A stretch of 39,762 nt of DNA, taken from the NCBI GenBank assembly GCA_044340485.1, contig JBIITN010000017.1, positions 1-39,762 of the forward strand, in the 5' to 3' direction. Within the stretch, counting starts at the first letter, position 1. Each line of letters begins with the position of its first letter. This DNA is from UBA2093 sp044340485 (GTDB lineage: Bacteria > Actinomycetota > Acidimicrobiia > Acidimicrobiales > Ilumatobacteraceae). Shown here piece by piece: positions 7,029 to 16,187 of the stretch. Both the position numbers and the translations under genes were made by a program. The notes under the pieces are model-generated. The model had not been told where the DNA came from and did not search any database. It worked only from the letters and a program-made list of their open reading frames with translations.

Positions 7029-7667
7029 ATGGGTTCTGATCGCGGTGTAAATGCATGGTACGTGCGCCTCGGAACTGATTCTCGCCCCGGTCGTTATCGC
7101 ACCTGTTGTTACATCGGTGGTCAACACCCAGATGCAACACTTCATCTCACACCTGAAGCAGCTGGCGATATCTCTGGAGCGGAGTTGTTGTGGGAATCAT
7201 CATTTGATGACAAAGGTCGGGTGTGCGTGCGCATCAACAAAGACTTTGCACCCAACTGTCCGCCGTTGTGGTTTGTATCGGTACCAGGCCGATCATCGGA
7301 GCCAGTTCCGATTCACAACTTGGTTGCGTTTGATACATCGCATGTTGCACCAGACACCATTATCGACGACCCAGAGTTCCTGTTTTTAAAGGTGGGTAAC
7401 GATCAGCAAGTCGCGGCTATTCAGTGGGGCAAAGACACTGGAACGGTGCATCAATTGTTTGTGCAAAAGGATCGTCGACGTAGCGACGTGGGAACGCACC
7501 TTATTTATGTCGCTAGTGCATTTCACCAAACACATGGTTGGCCAGGTCGATTACACAGCGATGGAAAGCGGACGGTGTTGGGACAAGAGTTTGCGATCAG
7601 TTTGTTGCATGGGCAACGCATTGAGAACTTGAGTGAACTCGCACCACCAATGGATCCGGCACAGTAA
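7029..7667 (+). CDS. Hypothetical protein with GNAT-like C-terminal half
   Basis: This is a 212-residue soluble protein. The first 110 residues show no family I recognise (WYVRLGTDSRPGRYRTCCY). The segment QLFVQKDRRRSDVGTHLIYV (about 143-161) resembles motif A of GNAT acetyltransferases, in which an R/Q-x-x-G-x-G/A loop binds acetyl-CoA. The following helix and the HSDGKRTVLGQEFAI region fit the rest of a GNAT core. The second glycine of the loop is replaced (SDVGTH), so acetyl-CoA binding is uncertain. It stands alone between oppositely oriented genes. Confidence 0.7.
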   Translation: MGSDRGVNAWYVRLGTDSRPGRYRTCCYIGGQHPDATLHLTPEAAGDISGAELLWESSFDDKGRVCVRINKDFAPNCPPLWFVSVPGRSSEPVPIHNLVAFDTSHVAPDTIIDDPEFLFLKVGNDQQVAAIQWGKDTGTVHQLFVQKDRRRSDVGTHLIYVASAFHQTHGWPGRLHSDGKRTVLGQEFAISLLHGQRIENLSELAPPMDPAQ

Positions 7668-7673
7668 TTGCCA

Positions 7674-7687
7674 CAAGGCGCGCCTTG
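7674..7687. terminator. Palindromic hairpin between convergent genes
   Basis: CAAGGCGCGCCTTG is fully self-complementary and lies between the tail-to-tail GNAT-like and crgA genes, followed by AGATTTTAA on the plus strand. It could end transcription from both sides. The stem is short (5 bp with a 4-base loop). Confidence 0.4.
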
Positions 7688-7698
7688 AGATTTTAAGA

Positions 7699-8058
7699 TC
7701 AATGATATTTCGTAGCGGTATACAGCCCGCCAAGCAATGTCACTAGCCCTACAAACAGGTACCAGTTATCGCGGCCACCAGGCACAGCGCCTAGGTAATA
7801 CAACAAGATGATGAGCGCGCCTACGCCCATCAACGCAAACATGAGCACCGGCACCCATGGCGGGCTGTGCTTTTTAAACTCGGGCACCGGCGGGGTGTAA
7901 CGGGTGCTCGCTCCCACCTCGGTCGTGCCGTGCATGCGGGTGGGGTCGTGATGAAGTTCGTCTTCCAAACCACCCTTGTAGTCATTGCGCCGGCGTGATT
8001 CGGGCCGTGTTCCCTTCGGGGTGACGCGTCCGCCTGATTTTTTTCCTCGTGAAGCCAC
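7699..8058 (-). CDS. crgA: Cell-division protein CrgA
   Basis: This 119-residue protein has a basic, disordered N terminus and the CrgA core TRYTPPVPEFKKHSPPWVPV, followed by two membrane segments (about 70-90 and 97-115). In Actinobacteria CrgA is a small membrane protein that binds FtsZ and several divisome and peptidoglycan-synthesis proteins and helps control septum placement. The position next to trpG and the pknB cluster matches mycobacteria. The GTG start is supported by a -10 box TAGGCT six bases before it. Confidence 0.93.
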   Translation of the reverse strand: MASRGKKSGGRVTPKGTRPESRRRNDYKGGLEDELHHDPTRMHGTTEVGASTRYTPPVPEFKKHSPPWVPVLMFALMGVGALIILLYYLGAVPGGRDNWYLFVGLVTLLGGLYTATKYH

Positions 8059-8064
8059 GTTTTT

Positions 8065-8070
8065 AGCCTA
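8065..8070 (-). promoter_or_regulatory. -10 box for crgA (leaderless)
   Basis: On the minus strand TAGGCT, then AAAAAC, then the GTG start at 8058. There is no Shine-Dalgarno sequence. Confidence 0.55.
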
Positions 8071-8100
8071 ATCGGTTTCGTTTCTGACCACTCGGGCAGG

Positions 8101-8106
8101 CAGGCT
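8101..8106 (+). promoter_or_regulatory. Possible -10 box for trpG
   Basis: CAGGCT sits exactly six bases before the GTG at 8113, the spacing seen for the better TAGGCT boxes nearby. The first base deviates from TAnnnT. Confidence 0.35.
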
Positions 8107-8112
8107 GTATGC

Positions 8113-8688
8113 GTGGCACGGATACTCGTCATCGACTCATATGACAGCTTCGTCTACAACCTCGTGCAGTACCTGGGTGAGCTGGGCGCCGATCCCATCG
8201 TGAAGCGAAACGATGCGATCACCATTGCGCAAGCAAAAGACCTCATGCCCGATGGCATCTTGCTATCACCAGGGCCTGGTCGACCCGAACAAGCAGGGAT
8301 TATCTGTGACGCCATCACCGCATTCGCAGGAGAGGTGCCCATATTTGGTGTGTGTCTTGGCCACCAAGCAATTGGTCATGTGTATGGGGGAGACGTTGTG
8401 CGCGCACCCGAGTTGTTGCACGGTAAAACATCAGAGATCACCCATCACAACATCGGCGTGTTTGAAGGACTACCAAATCCGTTAACTGCAACGCGCTATC
8501 ACTCTCTCGTCATTGACCGTGCATCAATGCCCAAAGAATTAGAGATCACTGCTGAAACAGATGGACTAGTGATGGGTGTGCGTCATCGCGACGTTGACGT
8601 CGAAGGTGTGCAGTTTCATCCAGAGAGCATTCTTACTGCCGCAGGACACGACTTGTTGCGCAACTTCCTAAAACGCTGCGCAAACTAA
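8113..8688 (+). CDS. trpG: Anthranilate/aminodeoxychorismate synthase glutamine amidotransferase subunit
   Basis: This 191-residue class I glutamine amidotransferase releases ammonia from glutamine for a partner synthase (TrpE or PabB). The nucleophile C81 lies in GVCLGHQAIG, and the other triad members H169 and E171 lie in VQFHPES. The oxyanion-strand motif LLSPGPGRPEQAG is also present. No trpE or pabB is in the window, so use in tryptophan or folate synthesis, or both, cannot be decided. The actinobacterial copy next to pknB is often annotated trpG or pabA. The GTG start leaves the usual ARILVIDSYDSFVYNL N terminus. Confidence 0.93.
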   Translation: MARILVIDSYDSFVYNLVQYLGELGADPIVKRNDAITIAQAKDLMPDGILLSPGPGRPEQAGIICDAITAFAGEVPIFGVCLGHQAIGHVYGGDVVRAPELLHGKTSEITHHNIGVFEGLPNPLTATRYHSLVIDRASMPKELEITAETDGLVMGVRHRDVDVEGVQFHPESILTAAGHDLLRNFLKRCAN

Positions 8689-8699
8689 CAAAGATGCGC

Positions 8700-10697
8700 T
8701 CAGCCAGGTGGAGACGGGGCGGTAGTCGGCGCAGCACTTGCACGACCCACTGTTAACACCACTTTGGTGTTTGGCACTACTTGCGTGTCAGCCGGTGTGC
8801 CCTGTGAGATCACTTTGCTGGCATTCGGGCTATCAAATGCAACATCGACATACCGCACATCGGGAACAAGCTTTGCTGCACGAATCGCGTTGAGCGCATC
8901 TGTTTCTAGAAGACCTTCAACATTTGGCACTGTCACAGGTGCTTGCCCTGTCGACACGTACAACACAATGCTGGAACCAGCATCAGTTGGTGTACCAAAG
9001 GCTGGATCGGTGCGCGTTGCAGAACCCTTTGGAACGGTTTCGCTTGGTTCATCCACCGTTGTCACTTTGAAGTTATACGGTGCGTTTTGCAACAGTTTTT
9101 GTGCCGCAGCAGAGGTCGACTTCGACACATCTGGCACAATCACCTGACCCGCACCACCAGATACCACCACTTTCACCGAACTTCCTGCAGGAATTTCGGC
9201 ATTGGCAAGTGGGTCTTGACTGATGATTTGCCCAATCGCCAGCGTGGGATCTTCGCGCGTTTCCACAACTGTCATCGACAAGCCCAATTCGGCAAGTCGT
9301 CGCGTTGCTTCTTGGAACGACAAACCTTGAATCGGCGGCACTACAACAGGTGCACGCGCAGGGTTATAGGTGAGAGTGATCAGATCTCCCTCTGTTGCCG
9401 GAGTATCGGGCGCTGGGTTTTGTTCATACACAATGTTGTCGCCCAAGCCTTCTTTGGCAACAGCGTTTGGTACTGCAACAAGTCCGTCTTCGGCTAAGAG
9501 TTGCGCGGCTTGTTCATAGGTGAGATCCACCAAGTTGGGAACAGTTAACTCTTCATTGCCACCGGTGGAGGAAAAGATGAGAAACACCGTTCCTGCAATC
9601 AGCACTGCGATTGCAGCAAGTGCTGCGTAAATGTATTTGCGATTTGCTAACGGACCATGATCATCGTCATCAAAACTGGTGCCGTTACCGCCAGAACCAC
9701 CGACGCCACTGCCACCGCCAGTGGGCGGAAGTACTTGTGTGCGCCCGCCATCAATGGTGGGAATCACTGCGGTGGCGTTGGGATCATTGGGCAACGCACC
9801 CATCGTGGTGGTCGGCGCATCAGCAGACATTCCACGCACTTCGGCCAATGCCATCACCGTGAGTCCTTCGCGGAAACGACGCAGATCATCGCGCAATGCT
9901 TCAGCGGTGTCGTAGCGACGACCGGGATCTTTCGCCATGCACTTTGCAACAATCGCCGAGAAATCCATCGAAATATCGGGCACCAATTGTTTGATGGGGC
10001 GCGGGCCTTCATACACCTGCTTGTATGCGGTAGCTACTGCACTTTCACCGACAAACGGAGGTGTTCCTGTCACCATTTCATATAAGACAATGCCCAGTGA
10101 GTAAATGTCCGAGCGTGGATCTGGCTGTTCACCTTTTGCCTGCTCGGGCGAGAAGTATGTAGCGGTACCCATGACGGCGCCATCTTGAGTGAGACCTTCA
10201 GCATGTGATGCGTCGATGGCACGCGCAATACCAAAGTCAGCAACTTTGATTGCACCGTTTGAACCAATGAGGATGTTTGCCGGTTTCACATCGCGGTGCA
10301 CGACACCATTGCGATGCGCAAACGCAAGAGCAGCAGCAACCTCTACGGCAACATCGGCTGCTTGTTTTGCGGTGAGTTGGGTTTGCTTGCGCAGGATGTC
10401 GGCAAGGGTGTTGCCCTTCACGTATTCCATCGCCATGAAATAGGTATTGCCAGTGGCACCCCAGTCATAGACCCCCACGATGTTGGGGTGGTTTAAGTTG
10501 GCAGCCGATTGGGCCTCGCGGCGGAAGCGCTCGACAAAGTTGGGGTCGGTGGCAAATTCGGGAAAAAGTACCTTGATGGCCACGGGTCGGTCGAGCAAGA
10601 GGTCGCGGGCGAGGAATACATCGGCCATGCCGCCACGGCCCACTCGCTTTTCGATCTCATAGCGGTCGTTGATGACCGTTTTTTGCTCGTCTGACAT
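8700..10697 (-). CDS. pknB: Serine/threonine kinase with PASTA domains (PknB)
   Basis: This 665-residue membrane kinase has a Gly loop GRGGMADVF (20-28), ATP-binding K42, HRDVKPAN (catalytic D136, N141), D154 of the DFG motif and the activation segment MGTATYFSPEQ. A Gly/Asp-rich linker leads to one membrane helix (about 354-376) and four extracellular PASTA repeats (about 385-655), which in this family bind peptidoglycan fragments or lipid II. It senses wall state and phosphorylates division and envelope proteins; the PstP phosphatase encoded upstream opposes it. Length and domain order match mycobacterial PknB. A TAGCCT box nine bases before the ATG suggests a private promoter in addition to the operon. 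Confidence 0.96.
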   Translation of the reverse strand: MSDEQKTVINDRYEIEKRVGRGGMADVFLARDLLLDRPVAIKVLFPEFATDPNFVERFRREAQSAANLNHPNIVGVYDWGATGNTYFMAMEYVKGNTLADILRKQTQLTAKQAADVAVEVAAALAFAHRNGVVHRDVKPANILIGSNGAIKVADFGIARAIDASHAEGLTQDGAVMGTATYFSPEQAKGEQPDPRSDIYSLGIVLYEMVTGTPPFVGESAVATAYKQVYEGPRPIKQLVPDISMDFSAIVAKCMAKDPGRRYDTAEALRDDLRRFREGLTVMALAEVRGMSADAPTTTMGALPNDPNATAVIPTIDGGRTQVLPPTGGGSGVGGSGGNGTSFDDDDHGPLANRKYIYAALAAIAVLIAGTVFLIFSSTGGNEELTVPNLVDLTYEQAAQLLAEDGLVAVPNAVAKEGLGDNIVYEQNPAPDTPATEGDLITLTYNPARAPVVVPPIQGLSFQEATRRLAELGLSMTVVETREDPTLAIGQIISQDPLANAEIPAGSSVKVVVSGGAGQVIVPDVSKSTSAAAQKLLQNAPYNFKVTTVDEPSETVPKGSATRTDPAFGTPTDAGSSIVLYVSTGQAPVTVPNVEGLLETDALNAIRAAKLVPDVRYVDVAFDSPNASKVISQGTPADTQVVPNTKVVLTVGRASAAPTTAPSPPG

Positions 10698-10706
10698 GCT
10701 CGATAC

Positions 10707-10712
10707 AGGCTA
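10707..10712 (-). promoter_or_regulatory. Possible -10 box for pknB
   Basis: TAGCCT on the minus strand, nine bases before the pknB ATG, in the 40-base gap after pbpA. The spacing is looser than at the best leaderless genes. Confidence 0.35.
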
Positions 10713-10737
10713 GTCCCGTTGCCCAAAGAGATGGGGT

Positions 10738-12264
10738 CTAGGGGGTAGTGGTCGAGGGTGTTGACGGATCTGTAGGTGTTGCGGGTACCACTTTCAATGC
10801 CGCATCAAGAATTTTTTTCGCAATCGGACCAGCAAGACGACCACCTGTTCCAGCGCTGATCTCATCATCAACACCTTTCAACATCACCACTACGGCAATG
10901 CGAGGTGCTTCAGCTGGCGCAAATGCGGTGATCCATGCGTGTGATCGTTCCTCTTCACCTTCTGCGTTTAACTGCGCCGTTCCCGTCTTTGCAGCAGCTT
11001 GTATTCCACCAGCAAGTTGTAAACAACACGACGCCGTTCCGGATCGCACCACCTCTTGCATGAACGTGTTCAATGTGGTGGCGGTGGCGGGTTGCATCAC
11101 TTGTCTCCAGGCATTTTGTGCTGCACGCGACAACACACGACCATCGTTATATCGAGTCTCTGCCACTACATACGGTCGCATCATTACGCCATTGTTTGCC
11201 ACTGCACCAGAGATAAGCGCCATGTGTAATGGCACCATCTGCACACTTCCTTGTCCGAATCCGTGAATGGCTAATAGTGCAAGTGAATCTGTAAATGTCT
11301 CTGCGGTGCCACCAAATGTGCTCGCTGCTGCACCAGGTAATTCAAAGGGAATCTTTTCTTCCAGTCCAAATGCGCGCACACCATTCACCATTGCATCGGG
11401 TCCTACGTTCACCGCTGTTTGGGCAAACGGAATATTGCATGACCGTGCAAACACGGTGATCATGTCTCCACCACACGGTTTGCCACCATAGTTTTGAATG
11501 GGGTTGTCGGTGTTGGGTGGTGTCCACTCTGTTTCCACGGGAAACTCGGACGCTTCGGTGATGACGCCAGTTTCCAAACCAATACTGGTGGTGAGAATCT
11601 TGAAAGTGGAACCAGGCATGTAACGCTCTTGATATGTATGTGCCAGCAAGGGTTTTTCAGGGTCTTCTTGTAGCGCAATCAGCACATCACCAGTGGAATT
11701 GTTGTGTGCTGCCACTTGATTGGGATCAAAACTGGGGTTGGAATACATCGCTAATACGGCACCCGTACGCGTATCGATAGCCACCACGCTGCCAATACGC
11801 CCTGCCAATTCACGTTGTGCTACGCGCTGTAGATCAGCGCGCACTGTTGTGACAACAGAGCCCGAGGTGTCTGTGCGGGTGAAGATGTCGCCGGCCCCCG
11901 CAAGTTGTTGTGCAGGAGTTTTACCCGCCAACACATCGCTATACACACGCTCAAGTTGCGTCGACCCGTAATTCAATGTGTAGTACCCGGTGACATGTGC
12001 AAAGAGATCACCTTCTGGGTATTCACGTTGATACTTGTATTCATCTGCTTCATCTGTCACAGGAACAGATTGAGCAATCACCACACCGTCTGCTGTGATG
12101 ATTTGTCCACGTGGTGAATTGAACTCACGCAATGTCAAACGGTTATTACGGGGATTTGCTTCTAACTCACTGCGATCAAACACCTGCCAACGCTGCATCT
12201 GAATAAACAACACGCCAAATAGTGCAATCAGCGCAAGTGATAGGTGACGTATGCGCGAATTCAC
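10738..12264 (-). CDS. pbpA: Penicillin-binding protein (transpeptidase)
   Basis: This 508-residue monofunctional class B PBP has a short cytoplasmic tail, one membrane anchor (about 7-24), a PBP dimer-type region with the RGQIITADG motif, and a transpeptidase domain carrying S219-T-F-K222, S275-C-N277 and K426-T-G428. It crosslinks peptidoglycan as partner of the SEDS polymerase encoded just upstream; their genes overlap as ATGA. The tail ends in a Thr/Pro-rich stretch. In mycobacteria pknA lies between this gene and pknB, but here only 40 bases separate them. Confidence 0.95.
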   Translation of the reverse strand: MNSRIRHLSLALIALFGVLFIQMQRWQVFDRSELEANPRNNRLTLREFNSPRGQIITADGVVIAQSVPVTDEADEYKYQREYPEGDLFAHVTGYYTLNYGSTQLERVYSDVLAGKTPAQQLAGAGDIFTRTDTSGSVVTTVRADLQRVAQRELAGRIGSVVAIDTRTGAVLAMYSNPSFDPNQVAAHNNSTGDVLIALQEDPEKPLLAHTYQERYMPGSTFKILTTSIGLETGVITEASEFPVETEWTPPNTDNPIQNYGGKPCGGDMITVFARSCNIPFAQTAVNVGPDAMVNGVRAFGLEEKIPFELPGAAASTFGGTAETFTDSLALLAIHGFGQGSVQMVPLHMALISGAVANNGVMMRPYVVAETRYNDGRVLSRAAQNAWRQVMQPATATTLNTFMQEVVRSGTASCCLQLAGGIQAAAKTGTAQLNAEGEEERSHAWITAFAPAEAPRIAVVVMLKGVDDEISAGTGGRLAGPIAKKILDAALKVVPATPTDPSTPSTTTP

Positions 12265-13631
12265 GACATCACCTTGGCAGCCACTCGTGCACGGGCTTGA
12301 CGTTGTGCAATGCGTTCAGCAACAGACGGTGCATCGGGAACTTCATGAAGACTGCGCGCGGTGGAATCAGAAATGCGCAACAACAATGCAAGCAACACAT
12401 AGTTAGCAACAAGTGATGATCCGCCGTAGCTCATAAAGGGCAAAGTGACACCGGTGAGGGGCACCACGCGCAACACACCACCCACGATGATGAAGGTTTG
12501 CACCGCCAAGATGGTGGTGAGTCCCACAGCGAGCAGTTTTTCAAAATCACGTTGTGCACGAATTGCGGTGCGCAGCCCTGCTCCCACGATCAACACAAAT
12601 CCGGCAAGTACTGCGGTGCCACCGAGCAATCCCAACTCTTCTGCGATCGCGGCAAAGATGAAGTCGTTGTGCGCAGCGGGAATGCTCGAGGGATTACCAA
12701 GTCCCAGCCCACTTCCTGTCATGCCACCGTTTGCCATGGCAAACAATGCTTGGATCGGTTGGTATCCGCGTTCGGTGTATTGACTCCACGGGTCTATCCA
12801 TATAGAGACGCGTGTTTGCACATGATCAAACATGTTGTATGCCACCACGGCGCCGGCGGCGAAAAGGCCCAGTCCCACCAATAAATACGAGGTCTTTTCT
12901 GTAGCCACCCATAGCAACACCACAAACAAGGTGAAGAACATCAGCGATGAACCGAGATCTCGTTGCCCCACCATCACCACTACTGATGCTCCCCATGCCA
13001 CCAGAATGGGCATGAGATGTCGTAATTCGGGGAAGGTGAACGGCCCAATGCGTAAGTGGCCTTCGCGGATAAGTTCGCGTCGGTCTGCCAAATACGCAGC
13101 AAAGAATATTGCTAACAAGATCTTTGCAAACTCACCAGGTTGGAAGTTGATGGGGCCAATACTCACCCAGATGCGCGCACCGCCGCTAGTAAACCCCACA
13201 CCTGGAACCAGTGGTAGCAACAGCAATCCCACACCAAGTGCAAGTGCGGTGTATTGGTAGCGCACTAGATCGCCCACTCGTTCCACCACCAACAACGTGA
13301 TGATGAATGCTGCAATAGCAACAAACGTCCACGTTGCTTGCAGCCCTGCGAGCCGATCAGATAACCGCGCAATCATCACATAGCCAATGCCGTGTAACAG
13401 TGCAGCAACTGGCAACATCACAGCGTCTGCACCGCGCGCCAGATAACGCACGGCAACGTGTGCAATGACAAGTAGCGACATGACGAACAACAAAAACGGC
13501 ACCATACGTGCAGGAATAGAGGAGTTTTCACCAAGTGAGGCGAGGGTGTAAGCACCGGAGGTGATGATGCCCGCAAGCAGCACCAACCCAAGTTCGGCGC
13601 GTCGGCGCAGTGTTCCGAGTGTTTTATCCAC
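12261..13631 (-). CDS. rodA: SEDS-family peptidoglycan polymerase (RodA/FtsW)
   Basis: This 456-residue polytopic protein has about ten membrane helices and SEDS landmarks: RIWVSIGPINFQPGEFAKI and the C-terminal PFMSYGGSSLVANYVLLALLLRISD. SEDS proteins polymerise lipid II into glycan strands together with a class B PBP, here the product of the next gene. By position it corresponds to mycobacterial rodA; FtsW-type function cannot be excluded by sequence alone. It overlaps pstP by 8 bases and pbpA by 4, so the genes are probably translationally coupled. Confidence 0.93.
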   Translation of the reverse strand: MDKTLGTLRRRAELGLVLLAGIITSGAYTLASLGENSSIPARMVPFLLFVMSLLVIAHVAVRYLARGADAVMLPVAALLHGIGYVMIARLSDRLAGLQATWTFVAIAAFIITLLVVERVGDLVRYQYTALALGVGLLLLPLVPGVGFTSGGARIWVSIGPINFQPGEFAKILLAIFFAAYLADRRELIREGHLRIGPFTFPELRHLMPILVAWGASVVVMVGQRDLGSSLMFFTLFVVLLWVATEKTSYLLVGLGLFAAGAVVAYNMFDHVQTRVSIWIDPWSQYTERGYQPIQALFAMANGGMTGSGLGLGNPSSIPAAHNDFIFAAIAEELGLLGGTAVLAGFVLIVGAGLRTAIRAQRDFEKLLAVGLTTILAVQTFIIVGGVLRVVPLTGVTLPFMSYGGSSLVANYVLLALLLRISDSTARSLHEVPDAPSVAERIAQRQARARVAAKVMS

Positions 13632-14802
13632 CAGTGGTTGTTGTGGTTGGCGCGGTACTGGTGTCGGTGGGCGGCACCGTTGTTGTTGTGGTGGTCACCG
13701 CCGCAGTCACAAACTCGAGGTATTGCTGTGCGTCAGACAACGAGTCAAACGTGATGTTGTTGCGCACATCGCGCACAATTCCCGTTGGCACTTCGGTGAG
13801 TTTCAACTCTGATTCCAACTCAACCGTGGGGTGAAACCACCATACGCCACCAGCGCGACCTCTGTATACAGTGATCACATTGTCGTCATTAGTGCTAATG
13901 AAATAGCCGCTTCGTGCATACACGCCAACAATGGTGGTGACGGACAAGATTGCGACAAGAGTAAACACTGCAACAAGACTGCTGATCAGTACGCGTCGAT
14001 GCCGCTTCTTTGAAGGTTGTTGTTCGGGTTGTGCGGTGGTGATCACCGGCGCGATGGGAGTAAACGACGTGTCGTCGGCAGTCAAAATGTCAACCACCAC
14101 AACAGTGGTGTTATCTCGTCCGCCCGCATCATTTGCTGCAACTACTAAGGCATTTGCAGCATCTGCTGCATTGGCATTGTTACTGAGGACGCTGGTAATT
14201 TCTATATCAGTCACTTCATCAACAAGACCATCACTACATAACAAGAAACGATCACCGGTGCGCATGTCATGTGAAAACACATCAACTGCCACATACCTGT
14301 CGATACCAAGTGCACGGGTGACGATGTTTTTCTGTGGGTGCTTACGTGCATCATCAGCAGTAATGACGCCTTCATTCACCAGTTCTTGCACGTAACTGTG
14401 ATCAGTGGTGATGCGTGACAACACACCATCACGCAACACATATGTACGTGAGTCACCCACATTTGCAACTAGCACTCGATCAGTGATGCCAGGGATCATC
14501 ACTAATGCAGTGAGTGTGGTGCCCATGCCTCGTTGTGTGCTGTCATCAAGCGATGCTGTGTAGATAGTGGTGTTTGCTTGTTGCACCAACTCGCGCAGTT
14601 GTTCGGTAGATGTCACGGAATCACGCAAGGCCGAGCGCAACGTGGTAACTGCTAACTCGCTTGCTACTTCGCCAGCATTGTGTCCGCCCATGCCATCGGC
14701 CACCACAAAGACACCGTGTTCGGCTAACAGTGCGTCTTCATTTCCCTGGCGCACACGCCCCACATCAGACGCGCCACCCCAAGCGAGATTTAACGTGCTC
14801 AT
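13624..14802 (-). CDS. pstP: PP2C-type serine/threonine phosphatase (PstP)
   Basis: This 392-residue protein has an N-terminal PP2C domain (about 5-235) with the metal-binding motifs VADGMGGHNAGE (D36, G37), NVGDSRTYVLRDG, LLCSDGLVDEV and GGRDNTTVVVVD. A linker and one membrane helix (about 270-293) follow, then an extracellular tail ending in a Thr-rich run. It dephosphorylates PknB and its substrates. Its start overlaps the fhaB stop as ATGA and its end overlaps rodA by 8 bases. Confidence 0.94.
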   Translation of the reverse strand: MSTLNLAWGGASDVGRVRQGNEDALLAEHGVFVVADGMGGHNAGEVASELAVTTLRSALRDSVTSTEQLRELVQQANTTIYTASLDDSTQRGMGTTLTALVMIPGITDRVLVANVGDSRTYVLRDGVLSRITTDHSYVQELVNEGVITADDARKHPQKNIVTRALGIDRYVAVDVFSHDMRTGDRFLLCSDGLVDEVTDIEITSVLSNNANAADAANALVVAANDAGGRDNTTVVVVDILTADDTSFTPIAPVITTAQPEQQPSKKRHRRVLISSLVAVFTLVAILSVTTIVGVYARSGYFISTNDDNVITVYRGRAGGVWWFHPTVELESELKLTEVPTGIVRDVRNNITFDSLSDAQQYLEFVTAAVTTTTTTVPPTDTSTAPTTTTTGG

Positions 14803-15290
14803 GATGTGCGCTCCAGCACTACCGCACCAGCTTGGATGCGATCACCTTTGCGTACGGATTTATCAGCACTCACGCGTTGGCCATTCACAAAGGTGCCGTT
14901 GGTGGAGTTGTGGTCGATAATCCACACGCCGTCGGGTCGAATCTCTAATGAAGCATGTTTGCCCGACATAAACGTGTCGTCTGGCATCGAGATATCTGCT
15001 TCAGCATGACGACCAATAGCAAGCACGTTGGCCAGCGTAAAGGAATGGCCGCGCACGTCGCGTGGTTCCACAATCACAAATGTGGGCACACCTTTTACAT
15101 TTTTGTCTCCACGTTGACGTTTGGGAGTTGCAGTGTCGGCACGAACGGGTCGCTCGGTGGTGTTGCGCTCAGTCGCAAGGCGCACGGGGGTTCGCACTTC
15201 GCTCCACACTGCCCAGAGCACGCGAGCAAAGAACGCATATATAAGTAGTAGCAAAATGAGCTTGAGAGCGTTAAGAACAAGGTCTGTCAT
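14799..15290 (-). CDS. fhaB: FHA-domain membrane protein FhaB (FipA-like)
   Basis: This 163-residue protein has one N-terminal membrane helix (about 8-28), a basic linker and a C-terminal FHA domain (about 85-160) with the phosphothreonine-binding elements AIGRHAEADI, SGKHASLEI and DHNSTNGTFVNG. It reads phospho-Thr marks laid down by PknB and links the kinase to the divisome or wall enzymes. Position and size match mycobacterial FhaB. It is coupled to pstP through a 4-base overlap. Confidence 0.92.
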   Translation of the reverse strand: MTDLVLNALKLILLLLIYAFFARVLWAVWSEVRTPVRLATERNTTERPVRADTATPKRQRGDKNVKGVPTFVIVEPRDVRGHSFTLANVLAIGRHAEADISMPDDTFMSGKHASLEIRPDGVWIIDHNSTNGTFVNGQRVSADKSVRKGDRIQAGAVVLERTS

Positions 15291-15312
15291 TGCGTGATCT
15301 CAATCACTTTTC

Positions 15313-16080
15313 CTATGATGCTTCAAATTTGACCTGTGCTGTGCCGAAGCTAATGACATCGCCATGTTGCAGTAGCTGATCACCATGTATTGCCACGCCG
15401 TTTACTTTGGTGCCATTGGTGCTGTTCTTATCGCGCACCACCACATCACCGGCGGCACACACAAACTCACCATGTTGGCGACTGACATTGGGATCAGAAA
15501 TCACGATGTCACATTCCAAATTACGTCCCACCACGTAGTGGCCTTCGTGCAACGCGATGCGTTGACCATTGGGCAAGGTAATAACAGCGGGGGGAAGATC
15601 AAATGCAGAGTCGGGCACCATGGTGACCGGGCCCGTGATGGGTGCTGGTGTTGGTGCGGGTGCTTCGGGGGCTGGAGTGGAAACTAGCGGAGCCGCTGGT
15701 TCATCGGCTGTTTCGCTGTTATTGCGCACGGAAATGTCGAAGCGGCCTTTGCGTAAATCGGGGTTGGTGCGCAACACCACGCGCACTTTGCCCTCTGCGT
15801 AATACCCCTCTTGCCTCACGTATTCACGAATTGCTTCGGTGAGCTCTCGTACCAAGGCGGGTTCGATGTCGGCAAAACCCTCACGATCATGGGTGCTCAG
15901 TTGCACCACATATGTATTAGGTATGGTGCGACGGCCCTGGGCATCGACATCTCGTTCGGCATCTACGGCTTGCAGCAGTTTGCGCCCGATCTGCAGGGGT
16001 TTCACGTTGCTCTTAAACGCACGCGAAAAAAGACCGTCAAATAGGTTTTCCACCTTTTTTTCGAAGCCCTTTGCAGCCAT
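15313..16080 (-). CDS. fhaA: FHA-domain protein FhaA (DUF3662 + FHA)
   Basis: This 255-residue cytoplasmic adaptor has an N-terminal DUF3662 domain (GFEKKVENLFDGLFSRAF through VRVVLRTNPDLRKGRFDI, about 4-120), a Pro/Ala-rich linker and a C-terminal FHA domain (about 175-252; VVGRNLECDI, SRQHGEFV, DKNSTNGTKVNG). In mycobacteria FhaA binds phosphorylated MviN and PBP and tunes peptidoglycan synthesis. I place the start at the ATG at 16080, because DUF3662 proteins begin a few residues before this motif and a TAGCCT box stands eight bases upstream. The reading can be extended to an ATG at 16143, adding 21 residues unlike the family. Confidence 0.9.
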   Translation of the reverse strand: MAAKGFEKKVENLFDGLFSRAFKSNVKPLQIGRKLLQAVDAERDVDAQGRRTIPNTYVVQLSTHDREGFADIEPALVRELTEAIREYVRQEGYYAEGKVRVVLRTNPDLRKGRFDISVRNNSETADEPAAPLVSTPAPEAPAPTPAPITGPVTMVPDSAFDLPPAVITLPNGQRIALHEGHYVVGRNLECDIVISDPNVSRQHGEFVCAAGDVVVRDKNSTNGTKVNGVAIHGDQLLQHGDVISFGTAQVKFEAS

Positions 16081-16088
16081 TAGATCTA

Positions 16089-16094
16089 AGGCTA
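16089..16094 (-). promoter_or_regulatory. -10 box for the fhaA-fhaB-pstP-rodA-pbpA operon
   Basis: On the minus strand TAGCCT lies eight bases before the preferred fhaA start at 16080, at the head of the cell-wall operon. Confidence 0.4.
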
Positions 16095-16187
16095 GTGCGG
16101 GGCTGTGTTGGGCTCGGGTCACTACTTCGCTAGCGTCTGACACCTACTTACTAGTGAGTTCAGTGATTATTGGGCGAGTTAGTGTGC

